This document shows positions 40,990-49,370 of a stretch of DNA of 64,000 nt, one piece after another. A program made the translations under genes and the position numbers. Under the pieces are notes generated by a model that saw nothing but the letters and a program-made list of their open reading frames with translations, made no database searches and was not told the origin of the DNA. Positions within the stretch are counted from its first letter, which is position 1; every line of letters starts with the position of its first letter. The stretch is taken from NCBI GenBank assembly GCA_020024645.1, contig JAHHTN010000001.1, forward strand, positions 46,022-110,021, given 5' to 3'. The stretch comes from Faecalimonas sp. Its GTDB lineage: Bacteria; Bacillota; Clostridia; Lachnospirales; Lachnospiraceae.

Positions 40990-42402
40990 TTAGGCTTTCT
41001 CTTCAAAAATATTTGATTCCTTTAACTGTTTTGTAATTGTCTTAAAAAATCTCTGTTCAATTGTACGAACATCTAATATAATTTTATCGTTCATTGTACG
41101 TGGAATAATTGGAATTGGTAAATGCCGCATCCTCTCTTCCAATTCTGCAGTTGTAATACGAAGTGGTTTTATTGTAACTGCCATACTTGTAATTCGTTCA
41201 AGTGGAAGAGATCCTCCTCCTATCTGTGATTCACATTTTTCTAATACAATTTCTGCATCTAAATCCAGCTGTCGTAACATTCTTTGTAAAGACTTTGCCC
41301 TTTTTGTTACCTCTTCCAATGATTCTGTGATCATATGTAACGCAGGAATATTCCTAATTGCCTTTTCTTCCGAAAGATATTCATGTAAAATGACATCCAA
41401 AATAGTTGCCGTAAATTTATCTATACGAAGAGCTCTTGTCATCTGATTTTTCTTCATTTTATCAATATATTTTTTCTTTCCGACAATGATTCCCGCTTGA
41501 GCTCCACCAAGCAATTTGTCTCCACTAAAACATACAATATCCGCTCCATGACGAATTGAATCTTGCACAGTTGGCTCATATGTCAATCCGTATTTACTTA
41601 AATCAATAAGCACACCACTACCCAAATCCTCTATAATTGGAAGGTAATATTTTTCACCAAGGGGAACAAGTTCTTCTATAGGAACTGTTTCTGTAAATCC
41701 CACAATTCGATAATTGCTTGTGTGTACTTTCAATAAAGCACCTGTTTCTTCGGTAATTGCTTGCTCGTAGTCCGAAAAATGTGTCTTATTTGTTGTCCCT
41801 ACTTCCACAAGAGATGCCCCACTTTGCTCCATTACATCAGGAACACGAAATTTTCCTCCGATTTCCACCAATTCTCCTCTTGATACGATAATCTCTTTCC
41901 CTTTTCCTAATGTATTTAAAATAAGCATTACCGCAGCAGCATTATTATTTACTGCCATTGCCGCCTCGGCACCTGTGATTTTACAGAGTAGTTGTTCAAA
42001 ATGCGAATATCTTTCTCCACGTTTTCCTTCTTTCAAATTATATTCTAAATTAGAATATCCCGTTGCAATCTCCGCTACATACTGCATATGCTTCAAACCA
42101 ATTGGTGCACGTCCTAAATTTGTGTGTAAAATTGTTCCCGTACCATTAATCACACTTTTTATATCTGGTGTGTTCATATGAATAATATGCTTTTCTATAT
42201 TTGCTACAAGAGCATCTATACGTACTAAAGCACTTTCTTCCTCTTCACACTCTTTAATATATTCTCGAAGTGAATCCAATTCTTCACGAATTGTTTCCAC
42301 AACCATTTCTCTTCCATAAATGTTGATTAATTCCTGTATCTTTTTTTCTTCCAAAAGAACATCCACTTTAGGTATATTGCGATATAAAAGATTTTTATTC
42401 AT
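40990..42402 (-). CDS. selA: L-seryl-tRNA(Sec) selenium transferase SelA
   Basis: Converts seryl-tRNA(Sec) to selenocysteyl-tRNA(Sec) with selenophosphate. The 470-residue PLP enzyme has an N-terminal tRNA-binding domain (VDVLLEEKKIQELINIYG), the cofactor region INGTGTILHTNLGRAP and the PLP lysine in CFSGDKLLGGAQAG. Length is normal. It follows selD by 12 nt and precedes selB by 30 nt. Confidence 0.96.
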   Translation of the reverse strand: MNKNLLYRNIPKVDVLLEEKKIQELINIYGREMVVETIREELDSLREYIKECEEEESALVRIDALVANIEKHIIHMNTPDIKSVINGTGTILHTNLGRAPIGLKHMQYVAEIATGYSNLEYNLKEGKRGERYSHFEQLLCKITGAEAAMAVNNNAAAVMLILNTLGKGKEIIVSRGELVEIGGKFRVPDVMEQSGASLVEVGTTNKTHFSDYEQAITEETGALLKVHTSNYRIVGFTETVPIEELVPLGEKYYLPIIEDLGSGVLIDLSKYGLTYEPTVQDSIRHGADIVCFSGDKLLGGAQAGIIVGKKKYIDKMKKNQMTRALRIDKFTATILDVILHEYLSEEKAIRNIPALHMITESLEEVTKRAKSLQRMLRQLDLDAEIVLEKCESQIGGGSLPLERITSMAVTIKPLRITTAELEERMRHLPIPIIPRTMNDKIILDVRTIEQRFFKTITKQLKESNIFEEKA

Positions 42403-42414
42403 TGTTTTTTCCTG

Positions 42415-43455
42415 CTAACAAAGACGAATAAGTTTTTCGTCTTTTTCTACTACCTTTCCGATAATCGATACTTTTGTATCCATTTTCTTTTCTTCAAATT
42501 CTTTCATAATACTTTCCACTTCTTCTGAAGGAACACTAATTAAAAGTCCGCCTGATGTTTGTGGGTCATATAATAAATCCACATAATGTTCTTCTACTTG
42601 TGACAGATCAACTTGTTCTCCTGAATATCCTCTATTCTTATAAGCCCCAGCTGGTACAAGTCCCATTTTTGCATAAGAAATAGCATCTTCAAAATAAGCA
42701 ATATCTTTAACATAAATTTCAAATGTTACATCACTTGCTACAGCCATTTCAACACAATGTCCTAGAAGTCCAAAACCTGTAATATCCGTACATGCATTTA
42801 CATGATGGTTTTCTACAACTTCTTTTGCCTTTTTATTTAAAGACGCCATTGCAATAGTAACTTCTTTAATTGCCCTCTCTGAAGCCATCTCAGCTTTAAT
42901 TGCTGTATTAATTATTCCATTACCAATTTGTTTAGTTAAAATAAGAACATCCCCTGGCTGACAGCCATAATTTTTAAAAATTTTATCAGGATGTACAAAC
43001 CCAGATACACATAAGCCATATTTAGGTTCATCATCTTGGACAGAATGTCCTCCGACTAAGATTGCTCCCGCTTCTTTTACTTTATCAGCACCACCTGCTA
43101 ATATTTCTCCAAGTATTGATGGATCAAGACAGTTCGGAAATCCCACGATGTTTAATGCAATTTTAGGTTCTCCTCCCATCGCATATACATCGCTTAATGA
43201 ATTCGCTGCCGCAATTTGTCCAAACATATAGGGATCGTCTACTATTGGGGTGAAGAAATCGACTGTCTGAATAAGAGCAATGTCATCTGTTACCTTATAA
43301 ATAGCCGCATCATCAGAAGTTTCAATTCCTACTAATAAATTATCATCTTGAAATTTAGGTAACTTACTCAAAACTTGAGCAAGGGTCTCTGGACCTATCT
43401 TAGCGGCTCATCCTGCTGTCTTTGTCATCTGTGTTAATTTCGTATTCGAATTCAT
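42415..43455 (-). CDS. selD: Selenophosphate synthetase, itself a selenoprotein (UGA = Sec16)
   Basis: Makes selenophosphate, the selenium donor for SelA. The first start gives MNSNTKLTQMTKTAG, then an in-frame TGA (43410-43408), then AAKIGPETLAQVL. Reading UGA as Sec16 fills the usual Cys/Sec catalytic position before A-A-K. The full length is 346 residues with ATP-binding blocks (GIETSDDAAIYKV, GGHSVQDDEPKYG) and TDITGFGLLGH. A 12-nt distance to a short GGUC/GACC hairpin (43384-43395) suits a bSECIS. Starting after the UGA would remove the active site. Confidence 0.96.
43384..43410 (-). promoter_or_regulatory. Probable SECIS hairpin of selD
   Basis: Twelve nt after the UGA, arms 43392-43395 and 43384-43387 (GGUC/GACC) form a 4-bp stem with loop CAGA. 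Flanking AAG/CUU could extend it past a bulge. It is weaker than the hairpins of prdB and grdB but at the same distance. Confidence 0.5.
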
Positions 43456-43480
43456 CTATCTTCTCCCTTCTCCTCTATTA

Positions 43481-44083
43481 TTACGGCTGTACAATTTTTG
43501 TTGCCTCTGCCATTTTTTCTACAATTGCATACATATTTGTCACCGAACCAACTTCTAATTGTTCTGTCAAATTATAATAATTCAAACAAGTTCCACAAGT
43601 TAAAATTTCTACTCCTTTCTCCGCAAGATATTTCAAATCTTCAAGGCAGTCAGAACCTGTTGCTGTAAGTGTAGCTCCTCCATTATAAAACAACATCGTC
43701 TTTGGAAGTGTCTCTAGCTGTGTCACCGCAAAAATAAATCCCTTAATAAGAACTTTCCCTAGTTCATCGTTTCCACTTCCCATACGATCTGAAGAAACAA
43801 CGATAACCATATTCTCTTCTTTCTTTGTATCAAAGCTATCTTGGCTTACTTCTTCTTTTAATGCTCCATTCATTTCAATTGTTACTTTATATTCCTGTTC
43901 CGTCACTTTCTCCGAACGAATTACTCCTCCTAATGACGAAGCCATTTTTGTTACATTCTGCACTGCAATTTCATTATCAACAGATACTTCTATCACTTCT
44001 GGCCCTGTCACTTCCTGCATAACTTTTTTCGTTTTGATCACTGGAATAGGACAAGCATCTCCCATTGCATTTAATTTGATCAT
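43481..44083 (-). CDS. yedF: YedF selenium metabolism protein (TusA + DsrE-like domains)
   Basis: From the ATG at 44083 the protein has 200 residues. The first 70 are a TusA domain (MIKLNAMGDACPIPVIKTKK with the CPIP cysteine). The second half is a DsrE/sulfur-relay-like domain (ENMVIVVSSDRMGSGND, then ILTCGTCLNYYNL with a CGTC pair). It is the first gene of the operon with selD-selA-selB, indicating a role in delivering selenium to SelD. GAGGTGA lies upstream. An earlier start adds only Lys/Arg-rich residues including the binding site. Confidence 0.92.
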   Translation of the reverse strand: MIKLNAMGDACPIPVIKTKKVMQEVTGPEVIEVSVDNEIAVQNVTKMASSLGGVIRSEKVTEQEYKVTIEMNGALKEEVSQDSFDTKKEENMVIVVSSDRMGSGNDELGKVLIKGFIFAVTQLETLPKTMLFYNGGATLTATGSDCLEDLKYLAEKGVEILTCGTCLNYYNLTEQLEVGSVTNMYAIVEKMAEATKIVQP

Positions 44084-44238
44084 TCTTCTATCACCTCTTC
44101 TTTTTTCTTCCACACTGATAAAAGTATTTTATCACTCCCTTTTGAAAAGGTAAACCTAAAAATATCTATACTTCCCCTTTAATTCTTGCTATAATAGTTG
44201 CATATGAAATGAAATTGTTACGAAAGGATTTTAATATT

Positions 44239-45099
44239 ATGTGGATAGCAGATGGCTGGAAAGATTATGAAGTAATAGACTCCTCTAACGGAGAAAAACT
44301 AGAACGCTGGGGAGATTATCTCCTTGTCAGACCTGACCCGCAAGTTATATGGGATACGCCTAAGACAAATAAGGGATGGAAAAAGATGAATGGACATTAT
44401 CATCGTAGCAAAAAAGGTGGCGGTGAATGGGAATTTTTCGATTTACCTGAACAATGGCAAATCCATTACAAAGATTTGACCTTTAATCTTAAACCATTCA
44501 GTTTCAAACATACTGGACTTTTCCCTGAACAAGCGACAAACTGGGATTGGTTTTCAGAAAAAATTAGAAATGCAGGACGTCCAATTAAAGTATTGAATTT
44601 ATTTGCCTACACTGGCGGTGCTACACTTGCAGCCGCAAGCGCAGGAGCAAACGTTACCCATGTAGATGCTTCAAAAGGTATGGTTGCTTGGGCAAAAGAA
44701 AATGCAGTTTCTTCAGGGCTAAAAGATGCTCCTATTCGCTGGCTTGTAGATGACTGTGTCAAGTTTGTTGAAAGAGAAATCCGAAGAGGAAATCATTATG
44801 ATGCAATTATCATGGATCCACCTTCATATGGAAGAGGTCCTAAAGGAGAAATTTGGAAAATCGAAGATGCTATTCATCCTTTAATTAAACTCTGTACACA
44901 GATTTTATCAGATGATCCTCTTTTCTTCTTAATTAACTCATATACAACTGGACTTGCACCTTCTGTGCTTACTTATATGCTTGCAACTGAATTGAAAAAA
45001 TTCAACGGATTCGTAGAAGCACAAGAAATCGGACTTCCTGTTTCAAGTAATGGACTTGTTCTTCCATGTGGTGCATCTGGTCGTTGGGAAAGGAAATAA
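44239..45099 (+). CDS. SAM-dependent methyltransferase (RlmI-like)
   Basis: The 286-residue protein has a Rossmann methyltransferase fold: motif I VLNLFAYTGGATLAAASAG, an acidic ribose-binding region HVDASKG and motif IV IIMDPPSYGRG. It resembles the catalytic part of RlmI/RlmK-type 23S rRNA methyltransferases that methylate cytosine or guanine but has no separate PUA domain. The start is set at the ATG with AAAGGA upstream. An in-frame ATG ten codons earlier has none. It is co-transcribed with the next gene, 4 nt downstream. Confidence 0.82.
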   Translation: MWIADGWKDYEVIDSSNGEKLERWGDYLLVRPDPQVIWDTPKTNKGWKKMNGHYHRSKKGGGEWEFFDLPEQWQIHYKDLTFNLKPFSFKHTGLFPEQATNWDWFSEKIRNAGRPIKVLNLFAYTGGATLAAASAGANVTHVDASKGMVAWAKENAVSSGLKDAPIRWLVDDCVKFVEREIRRGNHYDAIIMDPPSYGRGPKGEIWKIEDAIHPLIKLCTQILSDDPLFFLINSYTTGLAPSVLTYMLATELKKFNGFVEAQEIGLPVSSNGLVLPCGASGRWERK

Positions 45100-45103
45100 T
45101 ACA

Positions 45104-46003
45104 ATGAAAAAATTCAAAAAAATTGTGGCAATCGAACCTGTCAATATGCTCCCATTTGGAAAAGAGAAACTACAAACCCACTGCGAACAACTTATTTTAT
45201 TTGATGACATTCCATCCTCTACTGAAGAAATCATCAACCGTATTGGAGATGCTGACTGCCTTTTAGTTAGTTATACTACCTTTATCACAGCGGAAATTTT
45301 ATCTGCTTGTCCGAATTTGGAATATATCGGTATGTGCTGTAGTCTTTATTCGGAGGAAAGCGCAAGTGTAGACATTCGATATGCACGAGAACACAATATT
45401 ATTGTAACTGGTATTCGTGACTACGGGGATAATGGAGTTGCTGAATACGTCATCGGTGAATTAGTAGAAGTATTACACGGATTTCATGAAAAAAAACCGT
45501 TCTTTGATGAACCTGCAGAATTAACCAATTTAAACGTTGGTATTCTTGGTATGGGAACAACTGGACAGATTGTAGCCAACGCTCTTCGCTTCTTTGGTTC
45601 ATGCGTTTCCTATTACAGCCGTACAAGAAAAGAAGATATAGAAAAAAATGGAATTATTTATAACGATTTACATACTCTTCTCAAAGAGTGTGATGTCATT
45701 TGTTGCTGTCTAAGCAAAAATGTTACCCTTCTTCACGCAGAAGAGTTGGACATTCTAGGAAATCACAAAATTATTTTCAACACAGCACTCAGCCCTTCTT
45801 TCGATATAGATGCAATGGAAAAATGGCTTTCGCATCCTGAAAATCATTATTATTGTGATACCCTTATGGCAATAGGAAATGAGCATTTCCTTTCACAACC
45901 AAATGTTCACTGTGCAAAGCAGTCTGCTGGAATGACAAGACAGGCTGTAGAAAGATTAAATCAAAAAGTTCTTGATAATATGGAACGGTACCTTAAACAA
46001 TAA
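45104..46003 (+). CDS. 2-hydroxyacid dehydrogenase-like protein lacking usual catalytic residues
   Basis: The 299-residue protein has the fold pattern of D-2-hydroxyacid dehydrogenases: an N-terminal domain, then a NAD-binding GILGMGTTGQIVANAL with SRTRKED. However, the catalytic Arg region reads EYIGMCCSLYSEES instead of R-x-G-x-G, and the site after ICCCLSKN reads FNTALSPSFDI without the ARG motif. The expected His near the C-terminus is Gln in CAKQSAGMT. It may bind NAD without classic activity. It follows the methyltransferase by 4 nt and ends at a terminator. Confidence 0.75.
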   Translation: MKKFKKIVAIEPVNMLPFGKEKLQTHCEQLILFDDIPSSTEEIINRIGDADCLLVSYTTFITAEILSACPNLEYIGMCCSLYSEESASVDIRYAREHNIIVTGIRDYGDNGVAEYVIGELVEVLHGFHEKKPFFDEPAELTNLNVGILGMGTTGQIVANALRFFGSCVSYYSRTRKEDIEKNGIIYNDLHTLLKECDVICCCLSKNVTLLHAEELDILGNHKIIFNTALSPSFDIDAMEKWLSHPENHYYCDTLMAIGNEHFLSQPNVHCAKQSAGMTRQAVERLNQKVLDNMERYLKQ

Positions 46004-46008
46004 TTAGC

Positions 46009-46045
46009 AAAAGAGGAGAAACCATACTAAAGTTTCTCCTCTTTT
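46009..46045. terminator. Terminator between the dehydrogenase-like and HAD genes
   Basis: Arms 46009-46022 and 46032-46045 pair over 14 positions (A/T ends included), with a T-run on the plus strand. It ends the plus-strand pair and may also act for the convergent HAD gene. Confidence 0.85.
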
Positions 46046-46705
46046 TTACTCTCTAGCCTCTCTTCTTAATATGTCAATCGCCTCTTCTAATGTATCAATA
46101 ACCATCCACGCTTTATTACGTATTTGTTGATCTGGTTGAACTAAATCAGGAACCATAATAACATACACTCCTGCTGCAGCTGCAGATTCTACACCAGCTG
46201 GTGCATCTTCAAAAGCAATACAATACTCTGGTTTTACCCCTAACTGTTTACAAGCTTTTTCATAAATTTCTGGATCCGGCTTAGATTTTTCTACCATATC
46301 TCCACAAACAAATGTATCAAAATATTCATATAATCCAGCCCTTTTAAACATCTCTTCAACATATGGTTTTCTCGAAGAACTAACAACTGCTGTACGTTGT
46401 CCCAACTGTTTCGCATAGAAAATCAATTCTCTTGCTCCTGGTTTAACCGTCAAACCTTCTTTTTCCACAATGGTATAAAAATTTTCTCTCGCCAAATCTC
46501 TAAACTGATCATTTGGAAACTCTTCCCCAAATACGCCTTTAAAATATTCATCCCTGCTTTTTGCATTCATCCCAAGCGTATTATAAATATGGTTACCAAT
46601 ATCTCCATATCCAAGAGTATTTCCTGCCATATTCCAAGAACGTTGTACAACTTTTTCAGAATCAAAAACCAGTCCGTCCATATCGAACAATAATGCCTTT
46701 ACCAT
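46046..46705 (-). CDS. HAD-family phosphatase/phosphomutase
   Basis: The 219-residue protein is a HAD hydrolase with motif I DMDGLVFDSE, a helical cap, motif II VVSSS, motif III Lys in VEKSKPDPEIY and motif IV FEDAPAGVESA. It matches the beta-phosphoglucomutase/phosphoglycolate phosphatase subgroup. The physiological substrate is not evident. It follows maf by 17 nt. Confidence 0.88.
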   Translation of the reverse strand: MVKALLFDMDGLVFDSEKVVQRSWNMAGNTLGYGDIGNHIYNTLGMNAKSRDEYFKGVFGEEFPNDQFRDLARENFYTIVEKEGLTVKPGARELIFYAKQLGQRTAVVSSSRKPYVEEMFKRAGLYEYFDTFVCGDMVEKSKPDPEIYEKACKQLGVKPEYCIAFEDAPAGVESAAAAGVYVIMVPDLVQPDQQIRNKAWMVIDTLEEAIDILRREARE

Positions 46706-46722
46706 ACACCCACTCTCTTTCT

Positions 46723-47292
46723 CTATGATTTTATTGATTGATAAACGTAGGAAACCGGTAAGCCCACTACATTGTAATAATCTCCTTCGATTTTTTCTAT
46801 AAAGGGTGCAAACCGTCCTTGAATTGCATATGCCCCCGCCTTATCCATGTATTCACCCGTATCTAAATAATTATTTATTTCCTTTTCACTCATTGGATAA
46901 ACAAATACTTTTGTTTCCACTGCGTCATTTATCGTTTTCTTGTAACCATTCTCATCATAACACAAAATAGCCACCCCTGTATAAACTTTATGCATTTTTC
47001 CTTGTATACTTTGAATCATTTCAAAGGCTTCTGTCCTACTTTTAGGCTTTCCCAACACCTTTCCTCCATGGGCAACAATTGTATCAGCACCTATGATAAT
47101 GGTATCCTTTTTCTCCACCATTTCAGACACATAATTTGCTTTTAACAGAGATAATTCTTTTACAATCTCTTCTGGTCTATCACTCTCGTAAATTTCCTCA
47201 CGATCACTAACTAAAATCTCAAACTGCATCCCTATCTGCTCCAAAATCTCTTTTCTTCTTGGAGATGCCGATGCCAAAATTATTTTTTTCAT
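46723..47292 (-). CDS. maf: Maf-like nucleoside triphosphate pyrophosphatase
   Basis: House-cleaning enzyme that hydrolyses dTTP/UTP or modified nucleotides. It begins MKKIILASASPRRKEILEQIG, with the substrate-binding ADTIVAHGGKVLGKP and the C-terminal AGAYAIQGRFAPFIEKIEGDYYNVVGLP (named in part). The 189-residue length is typical. It lies downstream of the shikimate-pathway fusion and its terminator. Confidence 0.93.
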   Translation of the reverse strand: MKKIILASASPRRKEILEQIGMQFEILVSDREEIYESDRPEEIVKELSLLKANYVSEMVEKKDTIIIGADTIVAHGGKVLGKPKSRTEAFEMIQSIQGKMHKVYTGVAILCYDENGYKKTINDAVETKVFVYPMSEKEINNYLDTGEYMDKAGAYAIQGRFAPFIEKIEGDYYNVVGLPVSYVYQSIKS

Positions 47293-47320
47293 TTCTTCTT
47301 TCCTCCAATTCTATGCAAAA

Positions 47321-47343
47321 AAACACCTGCATTGCAGGTGTTT
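47321..47343 (-). terminator. Terminator after the chorismate mutase-shikimate kinase gene
   Basis: A near-palindromic stem 47321-47331/47333-47343 (effective stem about 8 bp, loop of 7) is followed by a T-run on the minus strand. Confidence 0.8.
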
Positions 47344-47350
47344 CAACATT

Positions 47351-48127
47351 TTATATTTCTTCCAATTTTCTAATCATCTCTTCACAAATCTGAAGAATTT
47401 CTTTCTTATCTGTATTCACTATAACATCTGCAGCTTTTTTATATTTATCTTCTCTCTCTTCTAACATTTGACTAATCCATTCTTTGTTTTTCTTTCCTTC
47501 TAACAATGGACGTCTTTTATCTTCTCTAACCCTATTTAAAATTTCTTCTGGTGATGCTGTAAGAAGAACTACTTTCCCCTGCTTTTTTAACTCTTCAATA
47601 TTTTCTTCTCGAAGCACAATTCCTCCTCCACACGAAATCACAACGTGTTCCCTTGTCTGCAATTGCTTAAGAAGTTCTGTTTCTAATTGGCGAAAACGCT
47701 CTTCTCCATATTCAGAAAATATTTCTTCAATAGACATACCTGTTTGTGTTTCAATCTCCACATCCATTTCTACTACATCCATAGCAAATCTTTCCCCTAA
47801 ATATCTTGCTAATGTTGTTTTTCCTGTTCCCATAAAACCGATTAAAATAAGATTTTGAGGAAATAATTTTTTCCCTTGAACACGTTTTCCATTCCATGCA
47901 ATACACTGAAACACATCTAAAATCTCTTCTTTGTACGGATTTCCTTCTAATTTCTCTTCTAATCTTTTTAATCGCTTTTCCCTTTGCATTGGTTGTAAAA
48001 TTAACATACCATGCTCTTCCTTATATTCTAACATTCTTTCAAAAATGCTATTTCTTTCTGTTAAGTCTTCGATTATTTTTTCATCACACAATGTTATTTG
48101 CTCTCTGTAAAGTTCCAAATCGTTCAT
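47351..48127 (-). CDS. aroK: Chorismate mutase-shikimate kinase fusion protein
   Basis: The 258-residue protein joins two aromatic-pathway domains. Residues 1-90 form an all-helical chorismate mutase (AroQ type: LYREQITLCDEKIIEDLTERNSIFERMLEYKEEHG). The rest is shikimate kinase with P-loop GFMGTGKTTLA, an Asp-rich VVEMDVEIE, RFRQLETELL and CGGGIVLREEN. It would act at two different steps (phosphorylating shikimate and rearranging chorismate to prephenate). Such fusions are known in some Clostridia. It lies alone after the ssrA terminator. Confidence 0.88.
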   Translation of the reverse strand: MNDLELYREQITLCDEKIIEDLTERNSIFERMLEYKEEHGMLILQPMQREKRLKRLEEKLEGNPYKEEILDVFQCIAWNGKRVQGKKLFPQNLILIGFMGTGKTTLARYLGERFAMDVVEMDVEIETQTGMSIEEIFSEYGEERFRQLETELLKQLQTREHVVISCGGGIVLREENIEELKKQGKVVLLTASPEEILNRVREDKRRPLLEGKKNKEWISQMLEEREDKYKKAADVIVNTDKKEILQICEEMIRKLEEI

Positions 48128-48214
48128 ACTTCTTTTCCTTCCTCTTTCATGGAAATTGTCTTTGTTTAATTATATACAGAGTATACAAAACTCTTGAATA
48201 TTCTGCAACAAAAA

Positions 48215-48238
48215 AATAGAGAGTCGAAACTCTCTATT
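48215..48238 (-). terminator. Terminator of ssrA
   Basis: A perfect 10-bp stem (48215-48224/48229-48238) with a 4-nt loop is followed by a run of T's on the minus strand, 20 nt after the mature tmRNA end. Confidence 0.9.
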
Positions 48239-48258
48239 TCCTATCCTTTTACTGAAAA

Positions 48259-48602
48259 TGGACCTGAGGGGAATCGAACCCCTGTCCGAAAGCCCATCCA
48301 TTCAGGCATCTCCCATCACAGTCATCATCTTAACATTCCCTCTACTGATCGTCTGATGACGAACTATCAGTTTCAGTAGCTTCATCAATTCTTCCATTCC
48401 CTCAAAGCTTTGGAAACGAAGTGCCTCACCTCGTTGAAGCCGGTTACTTAAGCAGTGAGCGACTTAAGGCCGACTGCTACCACTAGGCAGCGTACGCTAA
48501 ATTTTCGTCTGCGTTTAATTTTAATTTGCGGATTGTTATGCGGTCCCGCCCCGCAGATGGCTTCCCAAACTTCAGAACCCCCGTCGAAACCAGTACAAGC
48601 CC
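48259..48602 (-). ncRNA. ssrA: Transfer-messenger RNA (tmRNA)
   Basis: Rescues stalled ribosomes by adding a degradation tag. The 344-nt gene starts GGGCUUGUACUGGUUUCGACGGG (5' acceptor) and ends GUUCGAUUCCCCUCAGGUCCA. The acceptor strands GGGCUUG and CAGGUCC pair over 7 bp with two wobbles, and the T-loop is UUCGAUU. CCA is not encoded. The tag frame ends in ADENLAYAA before a TAG stop (48485-48483). Several pseudoknot-type repeats fill the rest. It has a near-perfect promoter and terminator, and smpB lies two genes upstream. Confidence 0.95.
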
Positions 48603-48619
48603 TGGTTTTTTACAGATTC

Positions 48620-48648
48620 ATTATAATGTAGCACTTTGTAGTTGTCAA
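48620..48648 (-). promoter_or_regulatory. Consensus sigma-A promoter of ssrA
   Basis: TTGACA (48648-48643) and TATAAT (48625-48620) are both perfect and exactly 17 nt apart. The start would be about 11 nt before the mature tmRNA 5' end. It begins just after the stop of the small gene at 48657. Confidence 0.95.
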
Positions 48649-48656
48649 GGCTCACT

Positions 48657-48890
48657 CTACTCTAAACCAAGAATCTCCGCTAAAACTTCTATCATAATTT
48701 CATTTGTACATGATTTCACATACCCCATCATATGCAAAGAAATTTCGTCTTGTTTCTGTGACTCAGTTAATTTATCATTATGTTTTGTCTGATCAATCAG
48801 TTGAATTAATTGTGGAGTTAATTCCTCATAAATTTCTACTGTTGTTTCTGTTACTAATTTACTCAATGCCTCTTTTGTTATTGGTACCAT
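48657..48890 (-). CDS. Small helical protein between smpB and ssrA
   Basis: The 77-residue protein is not recognised. It is rich in Glu, Thr and Leu, helix-prone throughout (SKLVTETTVEIYEELTPQLIQLIDQTKHNDK), with no membrane span or signal peptide. An AGGAGA site stands right before the ATG, and the gene lies 8 nt after smpB, so it is real and co-transcribed with rnr-smpB. A role in ribosome rescue is suggested only by its place. Confidence 0.7.
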   Translation of the reverse strand: MVPITKEALSKLVTETTVEIYEELTPQLIQLIDQTKHNDKLTESQKQDEISLHMMGYVKSCTNEIMIEVLAEILGLE

Positions 48891-48898
48891 TTTTTCTC

Positions 48899-49366
48899 CT
48901 ATCCCAGATTACGAATTTTAAATTCTCTCTGTGCCTCTCTTTTTTGATCCTTCTTGGCAATATCATCACGTTTATCATATAGCTTCTTACCTCTTGCAAG
49001 CCCAATTTCTACTTTCACCAAGCTTCCTTTAAAATACACTTTCAATGGAACAATTGCCATTCCCTTTTCTTTTGTTTTTCCAAGAAGTTTGTTAATTTCA
49101 GACTTGTGCAAAAGAAGTTTTTTCACACGAAGTGGATCCTTATTGAAAATATTCCCTTTTTCGTATGGACTAATGTGCATACCGTAAATAAATACTTCTC
49201 CATTTTCAATGCGAATAAAAGATTCTTTAATACTGCATTTTCCCATGCGAAGTGATTTCACTTCCGTTCCATGAAGAGAAATTCCTGCTTCATAAGTATC
49301 TAAAATAAAATAATCGTGATACGCTTTTTTATTATTTGCAATTAATTTTCCCTCTGTCTTTGCCAT
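48899..49366 (-). CDS. smpB: SsrA-binding protein SmpB
   Basis: Binds tmRNA and delivers it to stalled ribosomes. From the ATG at 49366 it has 155 residues, starting MAKTEGKLIANNKKAYHDYF, with HGTEVKSLRMGKCSI and the basic C-terminal tail (LYDKRDDIAKKDQKREAQREFKI) that enters the mRNA channel. AAGGAGAG precedes the start and overlaps the end of rnr. The nearby ssrA completes the trans-translation system. Confidence 0.96.
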   Translation of the reverse strand: MAKTEGKLIANNKKAYHDYFILDTYEAGISLHGTEVKSLRMGKCSIKESFIRIENGEVFIYGMHISPYEKGNIFNKDPLRVKKLLLHKSEINKLLGKTKEKGMAIVPLKVYFKGSLVKVEIGLARGKKLYDKRDDIAKKDQKREAQREFKIRNLG

Positions 49367-49370
49367 TACT

